Assembly: GCA_027452215.1 (NCBI GenBank)
Contig: DAIDGQ010000025.1
Coordinates: forward strand, 1-64,000
Origin: Granulicella sp.
Lineage (GTDB): Bacteria > Acidobacteriota > Terriglobia > Terriglobales > Acidobacteriaceae
DNA: 64,000 bases
Direction of reading: 5' to 3'
A program made the translations under genes and the position numbers. The notes beneath the pieces were generated by a model. The model searched no databases and was not told the origin of the DNA. It saw only the letters and a program-made list of their open reading frames with translations. Positions 18,572 to 26,925 of this stretch are shown here, one piece after another. Positions within the stretch are counted from its first letter, which is position 1, and each line of letters starts with the position of its first letter.

Positions 18572-19954
18572 ATGAATCTCCGCCGCACAGATTTCACTCC
18601 CATTCTGAGCCTGTTTAGTGTTTCATTGCTTGGACTGCTCCAGTTAACTGTATGCGCACCCATCATCGCTCAACGCAGTTGGCGTTTTAGTTGTTCGAGC
18701 TCCACGTCAGCGGCAAGCGAGATCCATCTCACCGCTGCCTCCATCTACTACACGGCTCCGGCCCACAGCGCGGTGGCCCCGGAGTTTGGTTTCGACCTCG
18801 GTACTCTTCCATCGAGCTTCGGCGCGGGCTCCTGCAGCAGCGTTCAGCCCTTCTACTTCTCGATTGCAGGTTCGGACGGCAATTACCAAGTAACAATTGT
18901 TCTTGGCGGACCGATTGCGTCGACCACTACGGTGCGCGCCGAATCGCGTCGACTCCTCATCGACCAAATGGAAGTCAAGGCGAAACATTCACGTCGCGTG
19001 GTCTTCAATGTAAACGTCCGCACCCCGAGCATCTTTTCTTCCGGTGGAACGCATCTGGCTGATGGACCCGTTTCACAGGTGAGCCTGAAGCCACGGGAGA
19101 TAGGCGCGCTGGATTGGGACGATAAGCTTACGCTTGAATTTAACGGCAATCATCCCAGCGTGCGTTCGATCTCTATTCGACCCATCGACAACGTTCCGAC
19201 AATCTACATCGCAGGAGACTCTACCGTCGTTGATCAAACCAAGGAACCCTGGGCGGCGTGGGGTCAGATGTTGCCGCTCTTCTTCGGTTCCCAGATATCG
19301 ATTGCCAATGAAGCTGAGTCTGGCGAAACGATTCGCAGCTTCGTGACGGAACATCGCCTCGAAAAAATCATGTCCACCATTCGGCCCGGCGACTATCTCA
19401 TGATTCAGTTTGGTCATAACGATCAGAAGCTCGGCAACGGCTACGTCCCGGCACACACCGATTTCGAGACATACCTTCTGCGTTACATCACCGAGGCGCG
19501 CTCCCATGGCGCAACCCCAATCCTTGTTACACCGATGAACCGTCGCGACTTTGATGCCAATGGGAAGATCGTTCAGACTCTAGGGGATTATCCGGAAGCG
19601 ATGCGTGAAGTAGCCGAGCAGCAGAAAGTGCCCCTCATCGACTTGAACGTCTTGAGTAAAAAACTCTTTGAGGCGATGGGGGAGACTGGAACACTCCACG
19701 CGTTCGTTCACTATCCGGCTCATTCCTTTCCAAATCAGCCGGAAGAATTAGCGGATAACACGCATTTCAACGCGTATGGCGCCTATGAGTTGGCCCGTGC
19801 CATCGTGCAGAGTATGCGCGAACAGAGACTGCCTCTCGCTCGTTATCTCAAGTCGGCAGTACCACCTTTCGATCCGGAGCACCCCGACTCACTCACCGGA
19901 TGGAAGCTGCCACCCAGTCCAGACTTCTCAGCGGTGACTCCCTACGCCAGGTGA
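18572..19954 (+). CDS. Secreted rhamnogalacturonan acetylesterase (CE12-like) with N-terminal beta-sandwich
   Basis: Likely deacetylates rhamnogalacturonan so that lyases and hydrolases can act. After a signal peptide (ending near IIAQ), residues about 36-205 form a beta-rich domain also found in front of other CE12 esterases (YYTAPAHSAVAPEFGFDLG). The SGNH domain begins with PTIYIAGDSTVVD (Ser217), then AESGETIRSF, MIQFGHNDQK and ADNTHFNAYGA, the Asp-x-x-His block. Length 460. It is divergent from the GH35 operon over a 148-base gap containing the shared operator, so it is probably part of the same regulon. It complements the CE12 domain fused to GH105 in that operon. Confidence 0.88.
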   Translation: MNLRRTDFTPILSLFSVSLLGLLQLTVCAPIIAQRSWRFSCSSSTSAASEIHLTAASIYYTAPAHSAVAPEFGFDLGTLPSSFGAGSCSSVQPFYFSIAGSDGNYQVTIVLGGPIASTTTVRAESRRLLIDQMEVKAKHSRRVVFNVNVRTPSIFSSGGTHLADGPVSQVSLKPREIGALDWDDKLTLEFNGNHPSVRSISIRPIDNVPTIYIAGDSTVVDQTKEPWAAWGQMLPLFFGSQISIANEAESGETIRSFVTEHRLEKIMSTIRPGDYLMIQFGHNDQKLGNGYVPAHTDFETYLLRYITEARSHGATPILVTPMNRRDFDANGKIVQTLGDYPEAMREVAEQQKVPLIDLNVLSKKLFEAMGETGTLHAFVHYPAHSFPNQPEELADNTHFNAYGAYELARAIVQSMREQRLPLARYLKSAVPPFDPEHPDSLTGWKLPPSPDFSAVTPYAR

Positions 19955-20223
19955 AAGCCTCAAGTGTGCGGTCAACATTGAATACGACAACGGAGTGCTG
20001 GTTTGAGGCACAGGGCCCTTAGGCTGATCAAAGCGCTCGCTCGGATGGATGAAGCCCGGGATCGTACGTGAACGTATTCAAGCGGGCCGGCCACAACAAA
20101 ACGGCAGCCACGAGAGCATGCATCGCGGGCTGAAGGAAGACACGAGGCAAGTTGCCGGAGTTCAATTACCCGAGGGGTCCAACTGCGACGTAGTAGTTGT
20201 GTTGGGTCCCTGAATGAGAAAAG

Positions 20224-20251
20224 GGGTAGCCGTCGCAAGCAGTGGCTACCC
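20224..20251 (-). terminator. Rho-independent terminator of the hydrolase gene
   Basis: Perfect 8-base stem GGGTAGCC (20224-20231) / GGCTACCC (20244-20251) with a 12-base loop, followed on the minus strand by CCTTTTCTC. It lies 10 bases beyond the hydrolase stop at 20261. Confidence 0.75.
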
Positions 20252-20260
20252 TCATCGGTG

Positions 20261-21112
20261 TTATTGCTTGAGGAACTGCCGGATCCGCGTCGCAATGTGA
20301 TCGACATGGGTTTCAAGCGCGAAGTGGCCCGTATCGAGGAGTTCCACAGTGGCATCTGGGATGTCTTTTCAGAAGGCATATGCTCCTTCAGGGATAAAGA
20401 ACGGGTCGTTCCTACCCCAAATGGCAAGCAATGGAGGTTTTGCATCGCGGAAGTACCGCTGAAACTGCGGGTACAGCTTCAGGTTGTTCGCGTAGTCCTT
20501 GAACAGGTCGAGTTGGATGTCCACGTTCCCGGGGCGCTGCATCAGCGCGGCATCCAGCGTGTAACCATCCGGCACCACAGACTCGGGGTCCGCGACGCCG
20601 TGTGTGTACTGCCAACGGATGGCGTCCAGTGTTGTCGCGGCGCGCAGAGCTTCACGATTCTCTGCAGTAGGTTCGCTCCAGTAGCGGCGAATCGGATCCC
20701 ATGCATCGCCGAGCCCTTCCTCATAGGCATTGCCGTTCTGGGTGATGATGGCAGTGATGCGCTCGGGATGCGCGAGCGCCAGCCGGAAGCCCGTGGGGGC
20801 ACCATAGTCAAAGACGTACACAGCGTAGCCGTCCAGCTTGAGTTCTTCGGTGAACGCTTGAATAGTTTTGGCGATCGCATCGAAGGTATAGGAGTAGTTA
20901 CGCTCTTCAGGGACTTCGGTGTAACCAAAGCCGGGAAGATCGGGTGCAATCACACGAAAGTGGTCAGCCAGCAGAGGCATCAACTCGCGATACTGAAACG
21001 ATGACGTGGGGAAACCGTGCAATAGGAGGAGGACGGGGGCGGTTGGTGAACCCGCCTCCCGGAGGAAGATACGAACACCATCGGCGTGCACGAAGGCATG
21101 GTGAACAGGCAT
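20261..21112 (-). pseudogene. Alpha/beta hydrolase (epoxide hydrolase/dehalogenase-like) with a frameshift
   Basis: The N-terminal 247 residues are an intact-looking alpha/beta hydrolase: LLHGFPTSSFQYRELMPLL, IAPDLPGFGYTEVP, and VFDYGAPTGFRLA with Asp as nucleophile, as in haloalkane dehalogenases and epoxide hydrolases. Near 20370 the frame stops at AYAF-TGA. Restoring one base (TGG AAA instead of TGA AA) gives WKDIPDATVELLDTGHFALE and a natural end at TAA 20261-20263, just before a terminator. The catalytic histidine (TGHFALE) lies in the lost part, so the product would be inactive unless the shift is a sequencing error. Start ATG 21112. Confidence 0.78.
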
Positions 21113-21944
21113 GATGCGTTTCCTTTCAGACCGCGCTTGGCGGGTTTGTACGGACTAGACGAGAGCGGCTCAGGAGGCTCCTTCGAGGGAGAGCCAATAG
21201 CCTACTTCACAAATGATGCTTTCCTTGAGTGGCTGGATGAAATAAATCCGCGTATCGCGCCGGGACGCCTCGGAAGTAGTGCCGCTGCATCTTGAACGGG
21301 TCGGCATAGACTGTGCTCCGAAATTAGACTGAATGTGATGAAAAGCGATCTTCTTTCAGACTTCACTCGCAGTCGTCTTACGCGGCATCTGGCTACCGGA
21401 GCTCCTGTGCTTGACCAGCCCACTCGTGTCTTGGCATCCGATGGAAGCGGGATTCGGCAAGGACCTTGAATCAACTTACCTGCCTCCACCACTGGTTCTG
21501 ACTCGGCGGGATGGCGTCGATGCCGTCGGAAGCGCAACAAACCAACCAGGGAGGCCGTGTCCGTGCGCCATACGTGGGTAAACGTCTTGGGAAGGCCCAA
21601 GGATTCCCTTCTGAACCCGGGACAGGGCCGTGCCACCCTTGAAGACGAGATGGGCTCCTATTGCAAACTGGACGCTTATCGGTGGTTGAATTGTTCGCGA
21701 GGAACGGCGGCGCCGCTCACTGAAGTTGCGGTTCTGCTGCTGCTGAAGGTCGCAAACCCAATTGGTTCAATGGGCTATGAAGCATCCCAAGACAATGGCC
21801 ATAATCGCCCCAGGGTCTTGTGTGTCTATTCCGGGGCATGGACGCCTTCGCATTAGCACTTCATCGCCAATTCTGTAGAGACCGGTGAGCCCCAGTATGC
21901 TATCTTTTCATCTGCCTCTAACTAGTTCTTTCGTGTGTCACTAA
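21113..21944. other. Intergenic stretch with no recognisable gene
   Basis: 830 bases between the divergent hydrolase and the ANL gene. Small frames (21202-21636 minus, 21557-21856 plus) lack start signals and known motifs. It presumably holds the promoter of the plus-strand unit, but I see no clear boxes. Confidence 0.5.
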
Positions 21945-23339
21945 ATGATGCAACATTGCCCCGTAAGTCTATGGAATTTATTGAGCGTCGGTAATAACGG
22001 ATCCAACTCCTTTTTGGGTAGCGCGGAATCCTATGTTGCGCAGGCGGCTTTAGTGCGTGGATCAATCCTCGGGGGGCGGGGAGAGGAGTTGCGCGGACGG
22101 TCGGTAGTCATCATGACGACCGATCAGTTGTCGACAGCGTTAGCTCTGTTTGAACTCGACGGCATTGCAAGGCGCATCGTTCTATACCCGAATGAACCAA
22201 CCCTGAACTATCTACCATTTGTGATCGAGGCAACGAATGCCGATGCTGTTGTGTCGGACCGGACAGATTTGCTGACACTCTCACTGCCGATTCGACATTA
22301 TGTGCCACAGGCACACACGATTCAATCCCACAGTTACGACCGGACCTCCCAGTATGAAACAGAATGGATCACGTTCACCTCTGGGACGACCGGGCCGCCG
22401 AAGCTTGTCGTGCACACGCTGCCGACTCTGACCGGAGCCATCCTGTCCGGAGGACCTCCGACGCAGAAGATGGTGTGGGGTACGCTGTATGACATTCGTC
22501 GGTTCGGCGGACTTCAGGTATTTCTTCGGGCGGCGCTGTCTGGCTCATCGCTCATTCTTTCGGGCCCATCGGAATCCATCGCAAGTTATCTGGCGCGGGC
22601 GGGCTCGCTGGGAATCACTCATATTTCGGGGACGCCTTCACAGTGGCGTCGCGTCCTGATGAGTGGAGCGGCCTCATTGATCAAGCCGGAGTATATACGG
22701 CTGTCGGGAGAGATCGCCGATCAGCCAATACTCAATCAACTTCGCTCTGTCTATCCGCAAGCAGCGATCACGCATGCCTTTGGGTCGTCTGAAGCGGGCA
22801 CGGTATTCGAGGTGAAAGATGGTGCAGCGGGATTCTCAGCGGGGCTGATTGGATGCGGCCCAAACGTGGAGATGAAGATCGAGGATGACACTCTGCGCGT
22901 GCGATCACGCTGGGCGGCAATACGTTACCAGGGTAACGGCTCTCCCGCACTAAAGTGCGTTGATGATTTTGTTGATACGGGCGACCTTGTAGATTTGCGT
23001 AACGGGCGGTATTACTTCGTCGGTCGGCGGGATGGACGAATCAACGTGGGTGGCCTCAAGGTTCACCCAGAGGAAGTCGAGGCGGTCCTCAATCTTCACC
23101 CTGATGTGCAAATGTCGCTGGCACGGGCGAAAAAGAGTCCCGTTACAGGGTCGATTGTGATTGCCGACGTAGTATTGACCTCGTCGGCGCAGACGGGAGA
23201 TCGCGACGAAGAGACACTCCAGAATGAGATTGTTGAGTTTTGTCGAAGGGCGCTCCCATTGCATAAAGTTCCGGCATTGATCCGATTCGTTCCTACCCTA
23301 GATCTTGCTGAATCGGGCAAGATGATTCGTAGGCTCTAG
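21945..23339 (+). CDS. ANL-family adenylate-forming enzyme (acyl-CoA ligase-like)
   Basis: Activates a carboxylic acid with ATP as an acyl-adenylate and may pass it to CoA or another acceptor. The core motifs are present: WITFTSGTTGPPKLVVHT (P-loop), ITHAFGSSEAGT, DTGDLVDLRNGRYYFVGRRD, the hinge segment INVGGLKVHPEEVE, and the C-terminal lysine motif SGKMIRR. At 464 residues it is shorter than most acyl-CoA synthetases (500-650), mainly in the N-terminal domain, and lacks any carrier domain. No signal peptide, so cytoplasmic. It is followed after about 150 bases by a HemB-like gene and a UbiD-like gene on the same strand, suggesting one pathway. The substrate cannot be told from the sequence. 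Confidence 0.85.
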   Translation: MMQHCPVSLWNLLSVGNNGSNSFLGSAESYVAQAALVRGSILGGRGEELRGRSVVIMTTDQLSTALALFELDGIARRIVLYPNEPTLNYLPFVIEATNADAVVSDRTDLLTLSLPIRHYVPQAHTIQSHSYDRTSQYETEWITFTSGTTGPPKLVVHTLPTLTGAILSGGPPTQKMVWGTLYDIRRFGGLQVFLRAALSGSSLILSGPSESIASYLARAGSLGITHISGTPSQWRRVLMSGAASLIKPEYIRLSGEIADQPILNQLRSVYPQAAITHAFGSSEAGTVFEVKDGAAGFSAGLIGCGPNVEMKIEDDTLRVRSRWAAIRYQGNGSPALKCVDDFVDTGDLVDLRNGRYYFVGRRDGRINVGGLKVHPEEVEAVLNLHPDVQMSLARAKKSPVTGSIVIADVVLTSSAQTGDRDEETLQNEIVEFCRRALPLHKVPALIRFVPTLDLAESGKMIRRL

Positions 23340-23492
23340 ATGCATAGCAACTTCTCCCAGAAGCCATTTTGAGGCGTGAATCGGCTAACGTGATTTAGAT
23401 CACATACTTCTTTAGCCAAATGCGAGATTCTTCCTAATCCAACCCCTGATCGGAAACATTTGCCTTTCAGTGAGCAAAAGAAAGGACCAAAC

Positions 23493-24536
23493 GTGGCATT
23501 CCCAACGCAGAGACTCAGAAGGCTAAGGACAAGTGAAGCGATTCGCGGTTTCGTCCGAGAAAACACTCTTTCAGCAAGCAACTTCGTTCTTCCTCTGTTT
23601 GCAGTCCCGGGTATGGGGATTAAACGAGAGATCGAATCGCTTCCGGGAAACTACCAGATGTCGATTGATTGCCTAGTAGAAGAAGCTGTGGAGGCGCGGG
23701 CGCTCGGCATCCCCGCGGTGCTCTTGTTTGGTGTACCGAACGAAAAAGATGAGTTCGGATCCGGTTCGCATGCTCATGACGGAATCGTTCAGGAAGCCGT
23801 GAGAGCCCTGAAGCAGGCGGTACCCAGCATCCTGGTCATCACCGATGTTTGCGCCTGCGAGTACACCGAGAGCGGACACTGCGGAATTATTCAGGACGGA
23901 TATCTCGATAACGACTTGTCGCTCGATCTGATCGCAAAGATTGCCGTGTCTCATGCGCAGGCCGGCTGCGATATGGTGGCCCCAGCCGCTATGCTGGACG
24001 GACAAATTCAAGCTATGAGGAAGGCGCTGGACTCACATGGTTTCCAGAACCTCCCAATCATGGCGTACTCGGCTAAGTTTGCCTCAAAGCTCTACGATCC
24101 TTTCTTCAAGCATGGGACACAATCAGCAGTTTCGTTTGGAGACAAGAGGACCCATCAGATGGACTTCTTCAACTCCGACGAAGCCATGCGAGAAATTGCG
24201 CTGGACATCGAAGAAGGGGCGGACATCGTCATGGTGAAACCAGCGCTCTTTTACCTTGACATCGTGTATCGCGCAAAGCAGGAGTTCCGGATGCCCCTTG
24301 CCGTTTACGACGTGAGTGGAGAGTACGCGATGATCGATGCCGCCGCCCGAATGGGGCGTCTTGATCGAGATGCGGTGATGCTTGAGGCCCTCTCCTGCAT
24401 GAAGCGAGCGGGAGCCGACATCATCGTTACGTATTTTGCAAAGCGCGCCGCTGAACTGCTGCGCAGCAAAGAACAATACGGTCAAGCGGAGACCGACTAT
24501 GATTCGCAGGAGACGGAGGGTATGAAAATCCGATGA
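23493..24536 (+). CDS. HemB-like enzyme (porphobilinogen synthase family) with altered active site
   Basis: The fold and both Schiff-base lysines of 5-aminolevulinate dehydratase are present: MAYSAKFAS (Lys195 from the GTG start) and MVKPALFYLDIV (Lys249), plus the zinc cysteines in DVCACEYTESGHCG and YDVSGEYAMI. However, the arginines that in E. coli (Arg205, Arg216) hold the A-side substrate carboxylate read Phe (YDPFFKH instead of YGPFR) and Lys (FGDKRTHQM instead of GDRK-YQM). The usual APSDMMDGR is APAAMLDGQ. So it may condense something other than two aminolevulinates. Start GTG 23493 has AAAGGA upstream; a TTG at 23460 gives 11 more residues. Its end overlaps the UbiD-like start by four bases. 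It could still be the housekeeping hemB, but these changes argue against that. Confidence 0.82.
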   Translation: MAFPTQRLRRLRTSEAIRGFVRENTLSASNFVLPLFAVPGMGIKREIESLPGNYQMSIDCLVEEAVEARALGIPAVLLFGVPNEKDEFGSGSHAHDGIVQEAVRALKQAVPSILVITDVCACEYTESGHCGIIQDGYLDNDLSLDLIAKIAVSHAQAGCDMVAPAAMLDGQIQAMRKALDSHGFQNLPIMAYSAKFASKLYDPFFKHGTQSAVSFGDKRTHQMDFFNSDEAMREIALDIEEGADIVMVKPALFYLDIVYRAKQEFRMPLAVYDVSGEYAMIDAAARMGRLDRDAVMLEALSCMKRAGADIIVTYFAKRAAELLRSKEQYGQAETDYDSQETEGMKIR

Positions 24537-25630
24537 CGGATCCGCCTGGGGAAACTAGACGAAACTCCTCTGCCGCCGCTGAACAGCAGGAACAACCGGG
24601 GGAGCAAGCAAGTCTTCGGGGCTTCATCGAGAGGATCGCTAAGGTCGAGCGACTCGTGCGTGTCGAGGAATCCACGCACTGGAGATTCGACATTGGAAGA
24701 ATCACGAGAGACAGCAAGGAACCGCTGCTGTTTGAGAACATCGCTGATTATCCGGGGCAGCGTGTTTTCACCAACGGGCTGCGCGATATTAGATTAATCG
24801 GGCTTGCTCTAGGTATGGAGCAGGAAGCCAGCCGCGAGGAACTCATCGCAGAAGTCAGGCGGCGCGCCTCTAATCCGTTCAATCCAAAGTTTGTCGAGAC
24901 TGGCCCGGTGCTGGGTAATACCGTCGAAGGAAGCCATCTCAACCTTATGGCCCTCCCAATCCCTCATTGGAATGAGAACGACTGCGCGCGATATCTTGGG
25001 ACCTGGCACCTCAACGTGACGAAGGATCCGGAGACGGACGCGCGTAACGTTGGTGTCTATCGAATGCAACTGCTGGGTCCGAATCAGGCTTCGGTGAATA
25101 CATCACCCGAGAGCCACCTGGCTCTGCATCTCGAAAAGTCGGAGCGTGAGGGCCGTGCACTTTCCATGGCCGTTGCCATCGGTGTCGGCGAAGCGATCAT
25201 CATGGCCGCGACTGCCGCTTGCCCCTATGGAATGGACGAATATGAGTTGGCGGGCGGTCTGCAACAAAGGGCGGTCGAACTTCTCCGCTGCCCCGGGGTG
25301 AACCTCGAGGTTCCAGCCAATGCAGAGATTGTCATCGAGGGATTCATCCATCCTCATATTCGAGTACAGGACGGTCCCTACTTCGATTACACCGGAACCA
25401 CGAACACAAATCGCGGAGCATTCCTGTTCGAGGCCACGCGGCTGATGTTTCGAAATGATCCGATCTTTCGCGGCACTTCGATCGGAGTCGCCGGTGCAGA
25501 GGATCATCAAATCTTCGCTTTGCTGGCGGAACTGCAACTCCTCGACTTTCACCGCTCCAGTGTCAAGAAGCACATCCAGGACAGCGTGCTGAAACAGCGT
25601 CTCCTTCGTTGGACTCGTGCAGGCACTTAA
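24533..25630 (+). CDS. UbiD-family decarboxylase, C-terminally short
   Basis: UbiD enzymes use prenylated FMN to remove or add carboxyl groups on aromatic or unsaturated acids. Recognisable parts are FIERIAKVERLVRV, LLFENIADYPGQRVFTNG, ARNVGVYRMQLLGPNQ (Arg177 of the cofactor motif), IVIEGFIHP, and DGPYFDYTGTTNTNRG. In the last, the usual Glu-Glu pair of EGPFGE is Asp280/Asp285. The protein has 365 residues against about 450-500 for UbiD and ends abruptly after KQRLLRWTRAGT. The normal third domain is missing, either by loss or because this is a short subfamily. ATG 24533 overlaps the HemB-like stop (ATGA), so the two are translationally coupled. A prFMN synthase (UbiX) is not in the window. 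Confidence 0.8.
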   Translation: MTDPPGETRRNSSAAAEQQEQPGEQASLRGFIERIAKVERLVRVEESTHWRFDIGRITRDSKEPLLFENIADYPGQRVFTNGLRDIRLIGLALGMEQEASREELIAEVRRRASNPFNPKFVETGPVLGNTVEGSHLNLMALPIPHWNENDCARYLGTWHLNVTKDPETDARNVGVYRMQLLGPNQASVNTSPESHLALHLEKSEREGRALSMAVAIGVGEAIIMAATAACPYGMDEYELAGGLQQRAVELLRCPGVNLEVPANAEIVIEGFIHPHIRVQDGPYFDYTGTTNTNRGAFLFEATRLMFRNDPIFRGTSIGVAGAEDHQIFALLAELQLLDFHRSSVKKHIQDSVLKQRLLRWTRAGT

Positions 25631-25738
25631 TCGAGCCGAAGAAGGTACTTTCCCAAGTCCCACTGAGGGCTCATCCGATGCGTCAGTGAAGAACTGAAGA
25701 ATATCGTGAAGGCACTTGACTGCCTGGGCCGCTGATTG

Positions 25739-26917
25739 TCAACGGGGTGGAGTCGTGGCAACGGACGCGGAGGGACGACGGTCGTGGGCATCCTGCTGGA
25801 GGTACGGGGCCAGATCTTCATACTGGTCCGTGGCTATGAAGTTCACGCCTGCAGCGATGGCCGCCTTCCACCTTAGGGCGGCGGCATCGATTGAACCGAA
25901 GTTGTAGTACTGACCCCAGCCTTGATCGCTGGCTGGAGTGAAGCCGTCAAGGGTGTAGAAGCGTATCCAATAGCCGAGGTTGTGAGCGTGATCAACCAAG
26001 GCTCGGAGGCGCGTGTCGTCAGCCTGGGTCCAGTCTCCTGCGTGATTCTGCCCTCCCTCTTCGACGGGATACCACGAGCTATTGACCCAGCGTCTGTAGT
26101 TGGTGGGACGCTCATGGAGTTGGCCCTCCGGGGAGGTAACGACTGCCCAGTGCATACGTTGCTGCAGCGACATGTCCTTAGGGGGCATGGGGTCGTGCGC
26201 TGAGCCGAAGATGCGCAGTTTGGCGCCGACCGGCACTTGATCGTAAAACACTCTTTGCTGATCATCGGAGCCTTCGGTGATCGCGAGGATAGGCTTGCGC
26301 TCGATGGGCGACAAGAGGTGGGGATCCGCTGTCTTGACGGCGGTGGAGAGCCATGGCTGATATTCACCCAAGAGCTGCCATACAGCGTTTAGGATCGCTG
26401 GCTGGTTGTCTTTGAAATCGAAGTGGAGGACGATGAGCGGCCACTCATTTTGTTTGTTCTGTGCGATGGCCTTGTCAATGACTGGCCTCACCTGTTCGAA
26501 GAAATAGTCTTGCAGAGTTGGCTCTTTGCCAGTGGGATTGGGGGTATGCGAGACAACGACGCGTCCCTTCCCTGTTGTCGGGTCAAGATACCAGGCAAGA
26601 TCCTGCTCGATCGAAACGGGAAACCCTGATCGCAGAGCCCGCTGGACTCGGTCGTTCCAACGGCCGTCGTAGGGATAACAGTTGTGCGCGTCCAGTATGG
26701 ACTGATTGTGATTGAGGAAATCGAGATCTGGAGCTTGCGCGGATGCAATCGATAGCGCCGCGGCAAGGAGCATACCTGCAATGAACGAGACGTACTTTTT
26801 AGATAACGCGGTGAGACGCGTTTGCTGACATCGGCTGGAGATAGAAAGCGCCGAAGAGTCGGCTTCTTTTTGACGATCGTCTGGTGGCTGGCAACGATGG
26901 CGGGTGATGAAAAACAT
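25739..26917 (-). CDS. Secreted PLC/GDPD-like TIM-barrel phosphodiesterase
   Basis: Probably splits a phosphodiester. After a long basic leader and a hydrophobic segment (FIAGMLLAAALSIASA, about 46-60), the mature part opens with ILDAHNCYPYDGRW (His78) and GFPVSIEQDLAWY (Glu104 and Asp106, the E-x-D metal pair), then VVVSHTPNP and WPLIVLHFDFKDN. It ends with the glycerophosphodiesterase-like GVNFIATDQYEDLAPYL. This is the PI-PLC/GDPD superfamily, in a branch often labelled only as phosphatidylinositol-specific PLC-like. AGGAG before ATG 26917 overlaps the stop of the PHP gene, eight bases away, so it is in one operon with the PHP phosphoesterase and TonB receptor. The substrate is unknown. 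Confidence 0.8.
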   Translation of the reverse strand: MFFITRHRCQPPDDRQKEADSSALSISSRCQQTRLTALSKKYVSFIAGMLLAAALSIASAQAPDLDFLNHNQSILDAHNCYPYDGRWNDRVQRALRSGFPVSIEQDLAWYLDPTTGKGRVVVSHTPNPTGKEPTLQDYFFEQVRPVIDKAIAQNKQNEWPLIVLHFDFKDNQPAILNAVWQLLGEYQPWLSTAVKTADPHLLSPIERKPILAITEGSDDQQRVFYDQVPVGAKLRIFGSAHDPMPPKDMSLQQRMHWAVVTSPEGQLHERPTNYRRWVNSSWYPVEEGGQNHAGDWTQADDTRLRALVDHAHNLGYWIRFYTLDGFTPASDQGWGQYYNFGSIDAAALRWKAAIAAGVNFIATDQYEDLAPYLQQDAHDRRPSASVATTPPR

Positions 26918-26925
26918 GGGGTCTC

